From the NCBI RefSeq assembly GCF_000327385.1, contig NW_008707001.1, positions 1,352,540 through 1,416,539 of the forward strand: a stretch of 64,000 bases of DNA, read 5' to 3'. Numbering within the stretch: position 1 is the stretch's first letter; every line of letters starts with the position of its first letter. This stretch comes from Lottia gigantea. Taxonomy: Eukaryota > Mollusca > Gastropoda > Lottiidae. The notes beneath the pieces were generated by a model. The model was not told where the DNA came from. It worked only from the letters and a program-made list of their open reading frames with translations, and searched no databases. The translations under genes were made by a program, and so were the position numbers. Shown here one piece after another: positions 50,032-62,376 of this stretch.

Positions 50032-51139
50032 GGCCACATATTCTCAAAACAATCTTAGCGCTAGGATGTCCTAGAATCAATGTTAGAAGATAAGAACCTT
50101 GGATGTCCAAGAATCAATGTTAGAAGATAAGAACCTTGGATGTCCAAGAATCAATGTTAGAAGATAAGAACCTAGGATGTCCTAGAATCAATGTTAGAAG
50201 ATAAGAACCTTGGATGTCCAAGAATCAATGTTAGAAGATAAGAACCTAGGATGTCCTAGAATCAATGTTAGAAGATAAGAATCTAGGATGTCCTAGAATC
50301 AATGTTAGAAGATAAGAACCTAGGATGTCCTAGAATCAATGTTAGAAGATTAGAACCTTGGATATCCTAGAATCAATGTTAGAAGATAAGAACCTAGGAT
50401 ATCCTAGAATCAATGTTAGAAGATAAGAATCTAGGATGTCCTAGAATCAATGTTAGAAGATAAGAATCTAAGAAATCCTAGAATCAATGTTAGACGATAA
50501 GAACCTAGGACATCCAAGAATCAATGTTAGAAGATAAAAATTTAGGATGTCCTGGAATCAATGTTAGAAGATAAGAATCTAGGAAATCCTAGAATCAATG
50601 TTAGCAAATAAGAACCTAGGACATCCAAGAATCAATGTTAGAAGATAAAAATTTAGGATGTCCTAGAATCAATGTTAGAAGATAAGAATCTAGGACATCC
50701 TAGAATCAATGTTAGAAGATAAGAATCTAGGAAATCCTAGAATCAATGTTAGATAATAAGAACCTAGGAAATCCTAGAATCAATGTTAGATAATAAGAAC
50801 CTAGAATATCCTAGAATCAATGTTAGAAGATAAGAATCTAGGATGTCCTAGAATCAATGTTAGAAGATAAGTACCTAGGATGTCCTAGAATCAATGTTAG
50901 AAGGTAAGAATCTAGGATGTCCTAGAATCAATGTTAGAAGGTAAGAATCTAGGATGTCCTAGAATCAATGTTAGATAATAAGAACCTAGGATGTCCTAGA
51001 ATCAATGTTAGAAGATAAGAACCTAGAATATCCTAGAATCAATGTTAGAAGACAGGAATCTAGGATGTCATAGAATCAATGTTAGAAGATAAGAATCTAG
51101 GACATTCTAGTGCTAAGATCGTTTCAAGACTACCTGGCC
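50032..51139. mobile_element. inverted-repeat element with 37-bp tandem units (copy 3, longest)
   Basis: The left terminus is ggccacatattctcaaaaca-atcttagcgctaggatgtcc. The right terminus in reverse complement is ggccaggtagtcttgaaacg-atcttagcactagaatgtcc. About 28 tandem 37-bp units lie between them, with both tgtcc and catcc variants. It is otherwise the same architecture as the 25.2 kb copy but 1.1 kb long. No open frame. Confidence 0.88.
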
Positions 51140-51922
51140 TGGGGATGGATTGGTCTAGTCAAATATGACCTCTAATCAGGAGAAAGTCTATAATATTTCT
51201 AAATTTTCCAAGGTGTGTGGGGGTGGGGGGCAGTATAATACAGACATTACAGTGTGGTGATCTGGGGTACAGAAATAAATATTATTGTAATTGATATGTT
51301 TTGTGTTTCAACCAATCCTGTTGTGTGTGGTTATTTTCTGCATACATATAGTATAGTTTCTTTCGGTACTTATATAGACAGGATCCTCATGAACTTGGGT
51401 TGTTGTCCTTGTAAAAATGGTTCTTTCTTTTTTTCCCCCATGTTTTTGTTTGTGTCATGTCTGTTGAAGAGGATGTTTGATATTAAACATGGTGAATTGT
51501 TTTAAGAACACGAGGATGTTACGAACAGGAATATCTTCAAGATTTTACAGAAGAATACAAACCTAGACTGTCTCGAGATATCTGAACTTCTAACACCATG
51601 TTTCAAGTAGTCTTCAAGCACTTAGAACCTTTTGACATCAAAGCAGAACAAAAGTTTATAAAACTCCACTTCTCTTTATTTCAATTTAGCATCAAAGACC
51701 AGGGCAGTATGGATTCAGAGCATAATAAAAAGATTCATTGTAACTTTCGACATTAAACACATCAGAAAGATGTAAAACTTAACCAATCTGGACAATATGT
51801 AAAAAATTACAGATTGGATATCCAAGGAGATAATTAGGGGATGAAGAAATACACAGAGAAAATTGTTATTATTACATCAACAAAATTGTTAAATGATTTA
51901 AAATTTCTTTCCTACGATGAAT
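51140..51922. other. non-coding DNA; no gene seen
   Basis: An 83-codon plus-strand open frame (51254-51505) lacks recognisable features, so no gene is called. Confidence 0.35.
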
Positions 51923-52258
51923 TAAAGTGACAGTTTCGGCATTTTGAGAAGTTGATTTGAGTCTTGAATATATGTATGTAGTCTTCAGAAGTACTAGAAA
52001 CGTATAAAAATCCCATAATTCCTTAAAAAATATCTCAAACTAGGAATTTCTTTTCCTTTTTCTATAGATAACTTTTCTGTATCTGACAGTGTCTCAAGAA
52101 AAGACGACTCATCATTTTAAATTTCAAACGTAGATAATTCTGGACACACATGGATTTGAAGGCTCAAAATTCGCAGGTGAGATGTGAACACTGTTACTGA
52201 TTGGCTTAGCTTCTAAGGTAAGGTATGATTGGTCAAATTACTGGTTAAAAATCCCTTT
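51923..52258. mobile_element. MITE of the TTAAAGGGACAG family, decayed copy
   Basis: Starts ttaaagtgacagtttcggca, with interior gtcttgaatatatgtatgta, agtcttcagaagtactagaa and tgaacactgttactgattgg, as in other copies. The right terminus is eroded to a few matching bases. Confidence 0.75.
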
Positions 52259-52480
52259 AAAACCATTTTGTTAAATTGTTAAATATCAGTTGGTACAAGG
52301 CATGGTGATTTTGAATGATCTAACTATAATTTTGAAACTGAGTAATATTTTTCATTCATTGTTTTTCTCCACTTAAGACAAAAGGAATTTGTCTTAATCT
52401 TTAATTTTTCAGTTTTTAGGAAAACTGGTGAAATAAATGGTAAAGTGTCCAAAAAACCTTTCTTGAATTTGTTGAAAATG

Positions 52481-52722
52481 TTAAAGGGACAGATGCACCA
52501 TTCTTTTTGTGTGTCCAGAATTATCCGCATTTGAAGGTTAAAAAACGACTCGTTAATTTAAGATACTCTGTGATATATAGAAATAGTGAGTACAATTCCA
52601 AGTTTGGAGTATTTTTAAAGGAATAATTATGTAATTTTCATACATTTCTAGTACTTCTGAAGACTATTTACATATTTCAAAGACTCAAATCAACGCCCCC
52701 AAAATGGCGCTTCTGTCTCTTT
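52481..52722. mobile_element. MITE of the TTAAAGGGACAG family, opposite orientation
   Basis: Starts ttaaagggacagatgcacca, with interior tgtccagaattatccgcatt and gaagactatttacatatttc, and ends ggcgcttctgtctctttt. Its interior runs opposite to the copy 250 bp upstream. Confidence 0.8.
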
Positions 52723-54100
52723 TGTCAATTTCAATTTAATTCACTACATAATATATATATAATAATATATACAGGCATCTTGAAAAAAAACCTCTCAATC
52801 TCGTTATGTACCAGGAAGCAACTTCTGCCATTTTGTACTTGAATACAGGAGTTCAGATGTTTTTTTACGACAAAAAATTGATGGTAATTAAATGGCAGCT
52901 GTTGATTTATAACTTCCGCAAATTTTCCTCCTTTTGAAATTACGTCAAATGTAAAAAAAAAAGCAAAAGATTTAAATTGTCATTGAAAAAAGAAATCTTA
53001 ATTCGTTTTGGCATATTACATCCGCATTAAATTCTCGCTTGGCTTTACAAGCTTACTGGAACCATCACGGAAATATCAGTGGAACTTCCAGAAAAAGATA
53101 TTCCTAATAGAAAAACCAGACACCATGATTTGAGTGAGATCAACTTCTCATTCTAACAACAGTTGGATTACTGTGGATTTTTATTTGAATTTTTTTTAGT
53201 CATTTAGACTTGATTAGGATTTCAGAAAATCCTTCTGTACTATGCTCAATCCTTTTATCCCTTGCCGCCACATAATTACGCAATATTCCCAAGCGACCAG
53301 TAAAGTGGCTGTTACCAAGTGACATAATTTCGTCAATTTAAGTAGCCTAATATTACTTGGAGTTCAATGTGTATGACGTTTTATTTCATTTAAATCGAGT
53401 GTTCAAAGTGTTCAAAGGGGAGGTAACTAGCACGACAAATCTGGTCTTACATGTTCCTCAGATCGTAAATTGTCACCAGACGTAAAATATCACTTTTCAT
53501 GGGAGCTGCTCTAATCCATTTTTATAGTGTCTTTTTTTGCCAATTTTCATCCTGTTAAAAGCCGAAATTCGCATAAATTTTGATACTTATACAAGGGTGA
53601 ACTAGTCATGAGTCCATCAAGACATTGCTGGATAATAAACAATGTCCGTGTGCCCTAAACGTGCTGATCAATATATTACGTCTGAGAAAGGGTCATGGCT
53701 AGATTTGACAGGTTAGGGGATAACGTTATAAAAATATCAGCCATTAGTGAGTACCGGTACTGGTGCATTTAAAGAATAAACAACAAATGAAATTTTGATC
53801 TTACAGTGAAACAAAAAATACTGTCAATAAAATAAATATAAAAAATACACAGGAGACAGGATTAATTCTATTTGTGACATTGTAATCCAATTCACAGGCA
53901 GCCATCTTGATTGAGCTGTCTTCTGCATTTCATTGAGAAGATAAAAGTGACATCACTTGACAACCAGCCTGACAACCAGCCTGACAACCAACCTGCCTAA
54001 CTGTCAGTAACATGTTTAGTTCAGATCAGAAAAAGATTTGGAAAGAAATATTTCAGGATGAAGTGTTGTGGAGTTGTACGGAGTTTTAATTGTAAAATGT
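52723..54100. other. non-coding DNA; no gene seen
   Basis: No exon was recognised. A triple 12-bp repeat (gacaaccagcct) lies near 53958-53990. Confidence 0.35.
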
Positions 54101-54295
54101 AGTGAATTGTGAATTTTACATCCTACTTTTCTATTCCAAATCAGATTATTGAAGATTTTTCAAACTACTTTTCTGTTCAAGATTTGACTTATGAAATGGA
54201 GTTTTACATCCTATGTTTTTACCTGATTAATAAAATGATTTCCAATTGGCTTAACGAAATGAAGTGGAGTCTTACTCCTACTTTTAAAATTACAT
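54101..54295 (-). mobile_element. SINE tail repeated in tandem
   Basis: The SINE 3' tail (minus orientation: gaaatggagttttacatcct, acttttct) occurs three or four times at about 55-65 bp spacing, with diverged linkers. No SINE body or head is attached. Confidence 0.55.
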
Positions 54296-54784
54296 AACCA
54301 CAAAATTTATCATGCAATAAGAAATACAGTGTTTCTTTGGATCATTCGGTGGAGGGTCCTGGGGTAGAGGCCACAGAATTGTCAAAGGTGGGCTCACAAA
54401 AGAACTATCTTCTGTTTCATAATATTGGTTACATAAATCATAGTATTTAAAAGAGGTCATTGGAAACAGAAATAACACGACCCAATCTCAATTTGATGTC
54501 CATTTAATTCAATTCACGGGCGACCATTTTAACCGAATTTTTCATCAGTCTGACATGAAGAGTATGGTCCTGACACTCCACATTTCAACATGTCAATTTC
54601 ATTTCACATTCAGATCAGTGTTCTTTTTATATAAATCAAGATGAGTCTTTCTTAAACATGGATGTGAAAAATAGCTGTCAATCATTTCATCAAGTAAGCT
54701 TTGATTCCAAAATTCACCTTGAATCACAATTTTAAAAGAATCAATCCCATTGATGACAATATCTTCTTCAGTTAAACATTTTAG

Positions 54785-56034
54785 ACTGGTAAATATTACA
54801 AAATCTACCAACTAGAACTCTCACCAGCCAAGACTGGTAAATATTACCAAATCTACCAACTAGAACTCTCACCAGCCAAGACTGGTAAATATTACCAAAT
54901 CTACCATCTAGAACTCTCACCAGCCAAGACTGGTAAATATTACCAAATCTACCATCTAGAACTCTCACCAGCCAAGACTGGTAAATATTACCAAATCTAC
55001 CAACTAGAACTCTCACCAGACAAGACTGGTAAATATTACCAAATCTACCATCTAGAACTCTCACCAGACAAGACTGGTAAATATTACCAAATCTACCATT
55101 TAGAACTCTCACCAGCTAAGACTGGTAAATATTACCAAATCTACCATCTAGAACTCTCACCAGCCAAGACTGGTAAATATGACCAAATCTACCATCTAGA
55201 ACTCTCACCAGCCAAGACTGGTAAATATTACCAAATCTACCATCTAGAACTCTCACCAGCCAAGACTGGTAAATAAAACCAAATCTACCATCTAGAACTC
55301 TCACCAGACAAGACTGGTAAATATTACCAAATCTACCAACTAGAACTCTCACCAGTCAAGACTGGTAAATATTACCAAATCTACCAACTAGAACACTCAC
55401 CAGCCAAGACTGGTAAATATTACCAAATCTACCATCTAGAACACTCACCAGCCAAGACTGGTAAATATTACCAAATCTACCAACTAGAACTCTCACCAGC
55501 CAAGACTGGTAAATATTACCAAATCTACCATCTAGAACTCTCACCAGCCAAGACTGGTAAATATTACCAAATCTACCAACTAGAACTCTCACCAGCCAAG
55601 ACTTGTAAATATTACCAAATCTACCAACTAGAACTCTCACCAGACAAGACTGGTAAATATTACCAAATCTACCATCTAGAACTCTCACCGCCCAAGACTG
55701 GTAAATATTACCAAATCTACCAACTAGAACTCTCACCAGCCAAGACTGGTAAATATTACCAAATCTACCATCTAGAACTCTCACCAGCCAAGACTGGTAA
55801 ATATTACAAAATCTACCATTTAGAACTCTCACCAGCCAAGACTGGTAAATATTACCAAATCTACCAACTAGAACTCTCACCAGCCAAGACTGGTAAATAT
55901 TACCAAATCTACCAACTAGAACTCTCACCAGCCAAGACTGGTAAATATTACCAAATCTACCATCTAGAACTCTCACCAGCCAAGACTGGTAAATATTACC
56001 AAATCTACCTACTAGAACTCTCACCAGCCAAGAC
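54785..56034. repeat. 48-bp minisatellite, about 26 copies
   Basis: Unit actggtaaatattaccaaat + ctaccaactagaactctcac + cagccaag. Because 48 is a multiple of three, one antisense frame stays open over long stretches (16-residue unit RVLDGRFGNIYQSWLV, longest run 222 codons). It contains stops in places and has no splice or start context. Most variation (accaTc/accaAc, cagCca/cagAca) would change amino acids. I read it as non-coding. Confidence 0.93.
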
Positions 56035-58179
56035 CTCGAATCAACAGAAAAGTGCTCAGGAACCCCTCACTGATATTTTTTGTTATTTCATCGTCATTTG
56101 TACTACATGTAGAATTCTTTGGCAATAAAATCTAACAAATTTCTAGATTTTTTCTAATGGAATAGGTTTTTAGGTGGTATATTTTATAATTCTGTTAATA
56201 TCACTCTATCTTTCAACACCTATATGTTTGTAAGTCATAAAACTTTCATCATTAAATTGTAATAAACACTAGAAGTTGTAGAAGATGTTGAAATTTGACT
56301 TTTTTAAGCCTTGAATTTTCAGATCTTGCCATTAACCGTGAAACAGATCCTTACTGGCAAAACGTCAAAAATAAACAACTTTTATTTAAATAAACAAGCC
56401 TCTATTTTTTATTTTACTTTATGGTTGTAATTCAGATTTAAATGCAGATTCAGATATTTTGTAAAATCTTTTTTGCCAGTTACTCATCCCATAGACCGAA
56501 ACATCTGTCTCTATTCCAGCCTCTAAGAGCTATTTTGAAGAGAGTTGTTAGCTGGTGTCGAGACAAAAAAAAGTGCTGTTTCAATGGGGACTTTCCGCAG
56601 CTCTGCAGGTGCAAGGGTTTAAATACTGTTATATTAAAATCAGATCCATCAAACCAAAATACATTCGGAAATATAGATATTTTTGTAGTTCAGAAATGCT
56701 ATCGTAATTCCCCTACACCATTTATGTCTCATCTTTGGTTTCATCAAATTTTATTCTTAAAAGTTCAGGGGTCACAGGTTCACATGCTACGATAAATCCA
56801 AAGTTACAAGTACGTCTAACACTAATTTACAATCATTGTAAAGGTAATTGATATTATGTTATAAAAAATGCATCTTCATAAACTTTGAAAATCCCCATAA
56901 AACAGTGCCTATTTTTTCTGACTTTATTCCATCAATTAACTGTCATAATATCTATCAGAGGTTGAAATAGAGGGAGATGTTTCTGACTAATCATCCATAT
57001 GAGTATGCTAAAGGGGTGACTGCAAGCATTGCCACTGAAAATTTTCTCTTTTACGTCGTACTAACGATAACTCTGTTGAACTCGGACATAACTGTTAAAT
57101 GTATCCAGAATATTTCCAAAACATTGTTTGCTTCTGTGTTTTATCTTGTAATATAAAAAACTATAAATATAAACAGCCATGTCCTCACTGGCAGAATATC
57201 AAAAACAAGTTACAGTTACCATCTGAAAACAGACGTGACACGTTTCTAAATTTTACTTTATTGTCGTTTGTTACTAAATTTAGATTTCAATTGAGTTTTC
57301 ATCAGTTACATCTTCCATTGGCAAAATTTCAAAAACATACTGAGCAAAAACGGCCATAAATTATTTTTTATTTGAATATACCTACTTCTCTTTTAAAAGA
57401 GTCTTAATGATTCATTTCTGGGATGTAATCTGTAATTCCTGGGCCAGGAGTAAGGGTGTGGAGTGTTGAACATTAATGCATGCAAACCCCCCGCCCTCAC
57501 TCAACTTCAATCCTCTACCGCCCACCCTCACCAATAAAAAAACTGAAAATGGCTTGGTTTTGGCCCCACACTTATAGTTGTTAAACACATGGAGCTGTAA
57601 CTCTTCCTGGACAATTCTGTGACCCCTACTGTAAGTTTGTAAAATCAGTTCAATATTTAATTTGTTTCATTAAAAGTATCAATTGTAATGTTCGTGGTAT
57701 ATGGTGAAGGTTTAAGAGAACACATTTTAAAATCTATTAACATAGCAAACAGAAAGAAAACATAGGAAACCTAGATATTATATTAAAGATATAGAACCAG
57801 AACTAGGTAACTCCAGATTGAGTTTTAAAGATGTGAAGATATTTACTCAGGGTCTGGGTTTTAGATCAAACATGAGATACGAGAGGTTTCCTATTTTACA
57901 ACAGGTATAACAAAACCATACAATATATAATCCTTGCCAAGCCATTAAACTGTTGGTGATTTTTATAAGTTCATTCCATAATATTTTACACGAGACTTGA
58001 AACTGTTTTTCTAGACAAAGAGTGCTTAAAATCTTTACTGGAAGGAGTCAATCGCTTCAATCCCATACCCAGTCCATGGAGTCAGGAGATTTTTTCTGTG
58101 ATGAGATCAGTGTTTCCAAGATAGAGAGTGCTATATGATATTTAATTATACTAGTCTAAAGCAAGGAGTGGCAGTCTTT
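56035..58179. other. non-coding DNA; no supported gene
   Basis: Two plus-strand open frames (56442-56795, 117 codons; 57099-57359, 86 codons) show no known domain. Both carry diverged forms of a gccagt/actggcaaaa-like phrase, hinting at an old dispersed repeat rather than genes. Confidence 0.35.
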
Positions 58180-58640
58180 CACAACCACTGCCCAGGATGC
58201 CAGAACTTTTTTTTTGTAAAGAAATGTATTTGAAACATTGGAAAATAATGATGCAGCCGTCCAATAACATTTCTAACTTCATCTTTAATTAGATGGATTA
58301 TCAAAAATTATCCTGATCCGTGAATTTTCTTACTCTGCTAATATCAGTAGAGTTTTATTTAGGAAAGTTCCCCACCATTTCCACAAAATGATGTCCTATT
58401 GAGGATTGTATTTCTCAAACATGTTTCAGGCAATTTTTGTGCTAAGAGATGATTTTGAAACATTGGCACATAATGGCCCAGCCCACAAATATTACTAGGA
58501 TGGAATATCACTTGTATTAGCTCAGTGAACCTTCTAATATGGCTCGTATAAATAAAGTTTAACTTTAGAAAGTTAACCCACATTTCCAAAAAATGATGTC
58601 CTGATTAGGATTGTGTTTCTGAAACATGTTCCCAGATTGA
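58180..58640. repeat. degenerate tandem duplication, ~205-225 bp unit
   Basis: aaaatgatgtcct…aggattgt.tttct.aaac-atgtt recurs at 58385 and 58590. tttgaaacattgg.a.ataatg recurs at 58230 and 58455. About two diverged copies. Confidence 0.65.
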
Positions 58641-59129
58641 GATGAGCTCTAGTTATTTACATATTATTACACTCTAACTACAATCAAACCTGTCCTACTG
58701 TTCTAGTTGACAACACTCTGTCTTACGTCTTTGTGTCCACATGGTGAAAAATGTAGGATGTAAAACTCCATTGATTTTATTTCATTTCCTGCCTAGCCGA
58801 CGAAAATCAAACACGAAGGAAAGTCTAAGAAATTGTAAATCTAAAATCTTTAACGATCTGATAATTATGATTGAATTAAAAACACAAAACGAACCATTTG
58901 TTGCCAAGTTATTTTAGGAACGAGATCTTTTCAAGAAGTAGCTTAAAGCAAAATTCAGTTTTAGAAAGTTAACATTAAAACTATTCAATAGGGAGGCTAG
59001 GATGTTTACTGTTTATTAGTGGTCAACTATTTTTAGATTTCTCCATCAAAAGACCTGAATAGTCCTTGATTATTTCATCAAAATACTTAAATATTGACAG
59101 AAATAGATAGAAAATGTCATACCGTTAAA

Positions 59130-59695
59130 GGGATTGTATAAGAGGTTTTCTAAAATTTTTGTGTGCATCAGGAAAAATGATAGCATCAATTTGAGCCATT
59201 CTAATTTTCAATCAGACGTCTGTGGTTCCTACACTTCCATAAGAAATAAGTATTTGACTACTCTAAATCACGAATAAATCACAACACTAATAGCATCAAT
59301 TTGAGCCATTCTAATTTTCAATCAGACATCTGTGGTTCCTACACTTCCATAAGAAATTAGTATTTGACTACTCTAAATCACGAATAAATCACAACACTAA
59401 TAGCATCAATTTGAGCCATTCTAATTTTCAATCAGACATCTGTGGTTCCTACACTTCCATAAGAAATTAGTATTTGACTACTCTAAATCACGAATAAATC
59501 ACAACACTAATAGCATCAATTTGCACCATTCCAATTTTCAATTGCTGTCTGCTGTTCCTGCAATTCCACAAAAAATAAGCATTTGAAGACTGCCCTAAAT
59601 CACAAAATATACTTTATCACAAAAGGCCCCTAGTGATTAATGACCTCATCAAACACTCAGTTTTAGTGGAATTGCAGGAACCACTGTGACAATCT
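59130..59695. mobile_element. MITE of the GATTGTAAAGAGG family with an internal 110-bp triplication
   Basis: Starts ttaaagggattgtataagag. Then a 110-bp segment starting tagcatcaatttgagccatt repeats at 59181, 59291 and 59401, with a partial copy at 59511. A shortened inverted arm follows (cagttttagtggaattgcag). The terminal right end is missing. Confidence 0.85.
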
Positions 59696-59948
59696 TGACA
59701 AACCTGTCTGTAAAGTGGCATCAGGTGTCAGTATATCATTATCATAGACTCTCATATTAATAAGTATATAATGGTTTTGATGATCCCGTGGGACATATAA
59801 AACCATTATAGGATTAATAGACACTAGTTTGATATTCTATAGTCAGCCTTTCTAGACATTTAATACTGGATATCCAGTACTACTGAACTTATTTCATATT
59901 TCATCTTTGATATTGCTGAATTGTCATTTAGATATAGTATAGACTTAA

Positions 59949-60241
59949 AGGGATTGTAAAGAGATTTTTTTAATTCTTTATGTGTATCAGGGACACTAAT
60001 AGCATCAATAAGCACCATTCCAATTTTCAATCAGATGTCTTTGATTCCTGCAATTCGACTAAAACTAACTGTTTGATGGTGATAAAACATACTTTGCTTT
60101 GAAATTAGTCATCATAAAATTAGTTTTTGTGGAATTGCAGGAACCACAGACATCTGATTGAAAATGGAATGGCTCAAATTGATGTTATCAATGTCCCTGA
60201 TACACATATATTTTTTAGAAAACCTCTTTACAATCTCTGTA
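59949..60241. mobile_element. MITE of the GATTGTAAAGAGG family, complete two-armed copy
   Basis: Left end ttaaagggattgtaaagaga, right end gaaaacctctttacaatctc. The arms of about 130-150 bp are inverted (attcgactaaaactaactgt versus attagtttttgtggaattgc). Confidence 0.85.
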
Positions 60242-60656
60242 AGAATTGTGATTTGTCAACATTATTCAATGGCAGTGGGGGGTGGGGGTCTCAACTAAGT
60301 GACAATGATGTGAGGTGCCAAAGATTTCTTAAGAGAGTCTGGCCATTTATATTTTAATCATCATGAAAGTATAACTATTGTAATATTGACGTTATTAAAA
60401 TACTGCTCTTCAATTTTGTCTGAAAAATAGAATCAAAGTTCAACAAATCCTACTGGAGAAAGAGTCGAATATAAATACTCTCAAATCAAAACTGACAAAA
60501 CAAAGTAGACAAAATTATGCCAGATCTATTAATAAAGGGTAACAGACGTTAACAATTTACCAGACGCTGTAATTCAACTCTCTAAATAAAGAGGTTTTAA
60601 AAGCATGTCTGGGCATTTTAAGATTGATTCAGGTTAATAAGTTATGAGATTTGTTG

Positions 60657-60710
60657 TTAAAGGGACAGATGTGCCATTTTGAGGGGCTGATCCTAGTCTT
60701 GAATATATGC
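60657..60710. mobile_element. MITE of the TTAAAGGGACAG family, left end only, cut by a SINE
   Basis: ttaaagggacagatgtgcca through gtcttgaatatatg, then abruptly SINE sequence (cacagccagtagcacac). The right end of the MITE does not reappear beyond the SINE. Confidence 0.75.
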
Positions 60711-60905
60711 ACAGCCAGTAGCACACTCTGTTTATTGTCCCATCTGAAAAACTAGATTTTTTTCCATGTCAGCCCCTCTTACCTGCATCACTGACAGGTG
60801 GAGACTGGGTTGAAAAATTCGAAGGTATTATCTCAACTGGGATTGGACCCTGGACCTTCGGGATAACAAGCAAGCGTCTAACTCACTGAGCCACCTAGGC
60901 CCTGC
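60711..60905 (-). mobile_element. SINE 5' half with complete tRNA-like head
   Basis: Minus strand: GGTGGCTCAGTGAGTTAG (A-box-like TGGCTCAGTGAG), then AGGTCCAGGGTCCAATCCC (B-box-like, one change from GGTTCAATCC), then tgtcagtgatgcaggtaaga and gatgggacaataaacaga. The 3' part of the body and the tail are absent. Confidence 0.8.
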
Positions 60906-61740
60906 AGTTAGTTTAATATTTCTGCTATTTTTACATTTCAATCTCTCAGAAATCCATCTCATTTCATTTTACTATTTCAAACAGAATTTAACAAATCCAT
61001 TAGCTTTTAAATGAAAAAAGCTTTGAAACATATAAAAGGTTTTTGTATGGCTAAAAATTCCATTGAAGAGTTGGAAAGTTCAAAGGCAGTGTTTGATGTG
61101 TTTCAAACGTATTAAATAAAAATGATTCCAGCTCCCAAGAGTAAAGAGTAACAAAGTCAAATTGGCTTTGTCTACAACTTTAATCAAGTATGTCATTTTT
61201 AATTTCTATTCAAACAGAAAAAATAAAAATCTACTTTCGTTTTATTTCTGACAGAATCGAACATCATTAGATTTTTAATATTACTGAGTTTTTAATGTAA
61301 AATCACTCTATGCCAGAAATTTTTGAGTGCTTATTACAATTGAAAAAAAAAAGTTCATTAAATAAAACACATTTTTTTTTCCCAAAGTATTTTAGAGGCT
61401 GACAGTGATAGAACCCACAAATGATTTGTCATGTAAAGATTCTAATGCTCTACCTGACTGGACTACAGTCCATACTCAAGATGATTTATTCAAGGTCTTA
61501 TTCACATCCCAAACCAAATAAGAAGTCTACCAAAGACAACCAAGAGAACAGCCTCAACAGATCTCAAGCATTAAGCAATTCATATTTTATACATGTCTTG
61601 AAACAGACAGTCATATTCAAAGAATAAAAGTTACAAGTTATAATTCAGATATTCTTAGTCTGTCACAATAAATCAAATAAAACTGTCTAGTAATACGACA
61701 TGAGGTGAAATAAGGAATCCCAGGACACGAGTGCACTGTA
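60906..61740. other. non-coding DNA; no gene seen
   Basis: AT-rich. A 68-codon open frame at 61421 has no recognisable features. Confidence 0.35.
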
Positions 61741-62285
61741 ATTTTATATCTTATGATTATTATTCACTAGTTTATATCTTACGATTATTATTCACTAGTT
61801 TATATCTTACGATTATTATTCACTAGTTTATATCTTATGATTATTATTCACTAGTTTATATCTTATGATTATTATTCACTAGTTTATATCTTACGATTAT
61901 TATTCACTAGTTTATATCTTACGATTATTATTCACTAGTTTATATCTTATGATTATTATTCACTAGTTTATATCTTATGATTATTATTCACTAGTTTATA
62001 TCTTACGATTATTATTCACTAGTTTATATCTTACGATTATTATTCACTAGTTTATATCTTATGATTATTATTCACTAGTTTATATCTTATGATTATTATT
62101 CACTAGTTTATATCTTATGATTATTATTCACTAGTTTATATCTTACGATTATTATTCACTAGTTTATATCTTATGATTATTATTCACTAGTTTATATCTT
62201 ACGATTATTATTCACTAGTTTATATCTTACGATTATTATTCACTAGTTTATATCTTACGATTATTATTCACTAGTTTATATCTTC
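61741..62285. repeat. 28-bp minisatellite, about 19 copies
   Basis: Nearly perfect tandem ttatatcttacgattattat + tcactagt. The main variation is tacg/tatg. This is the most homogeneous array in the window, so it is probably young. Confidence 0.95.
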
Positions 62286-62376
62286 TCTTACATGTATAGT
62301 AATTAACTAGTCTATTCTTTATTCTTTAATATGACATGTAACTTTCATACACTGTAACAGCTGTTAATATTATCAG

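Noticed and set aside
55356-56024. 222-codon minus-strand frame of 16-residue repeats
   Set aside because: Product of a 48-bp minisatellite. Interrupted elsewhere in the same array, and variation changes amino acids freely. Kept as a finding only.
56442-57359. Two plus-strand frames (117 and 86 codons)
   Set aside because: No homology recognised, no splice sites with consistent phase, and shared phrases suggest a diverged repeat.
60780-60905. A functional tRNA gene
   Set aside because: A- and B-box-like motifs belong to the SINE head. The sequence does not form a complete cloverleaf with matching acceptor stem, and it continues into SINE body.
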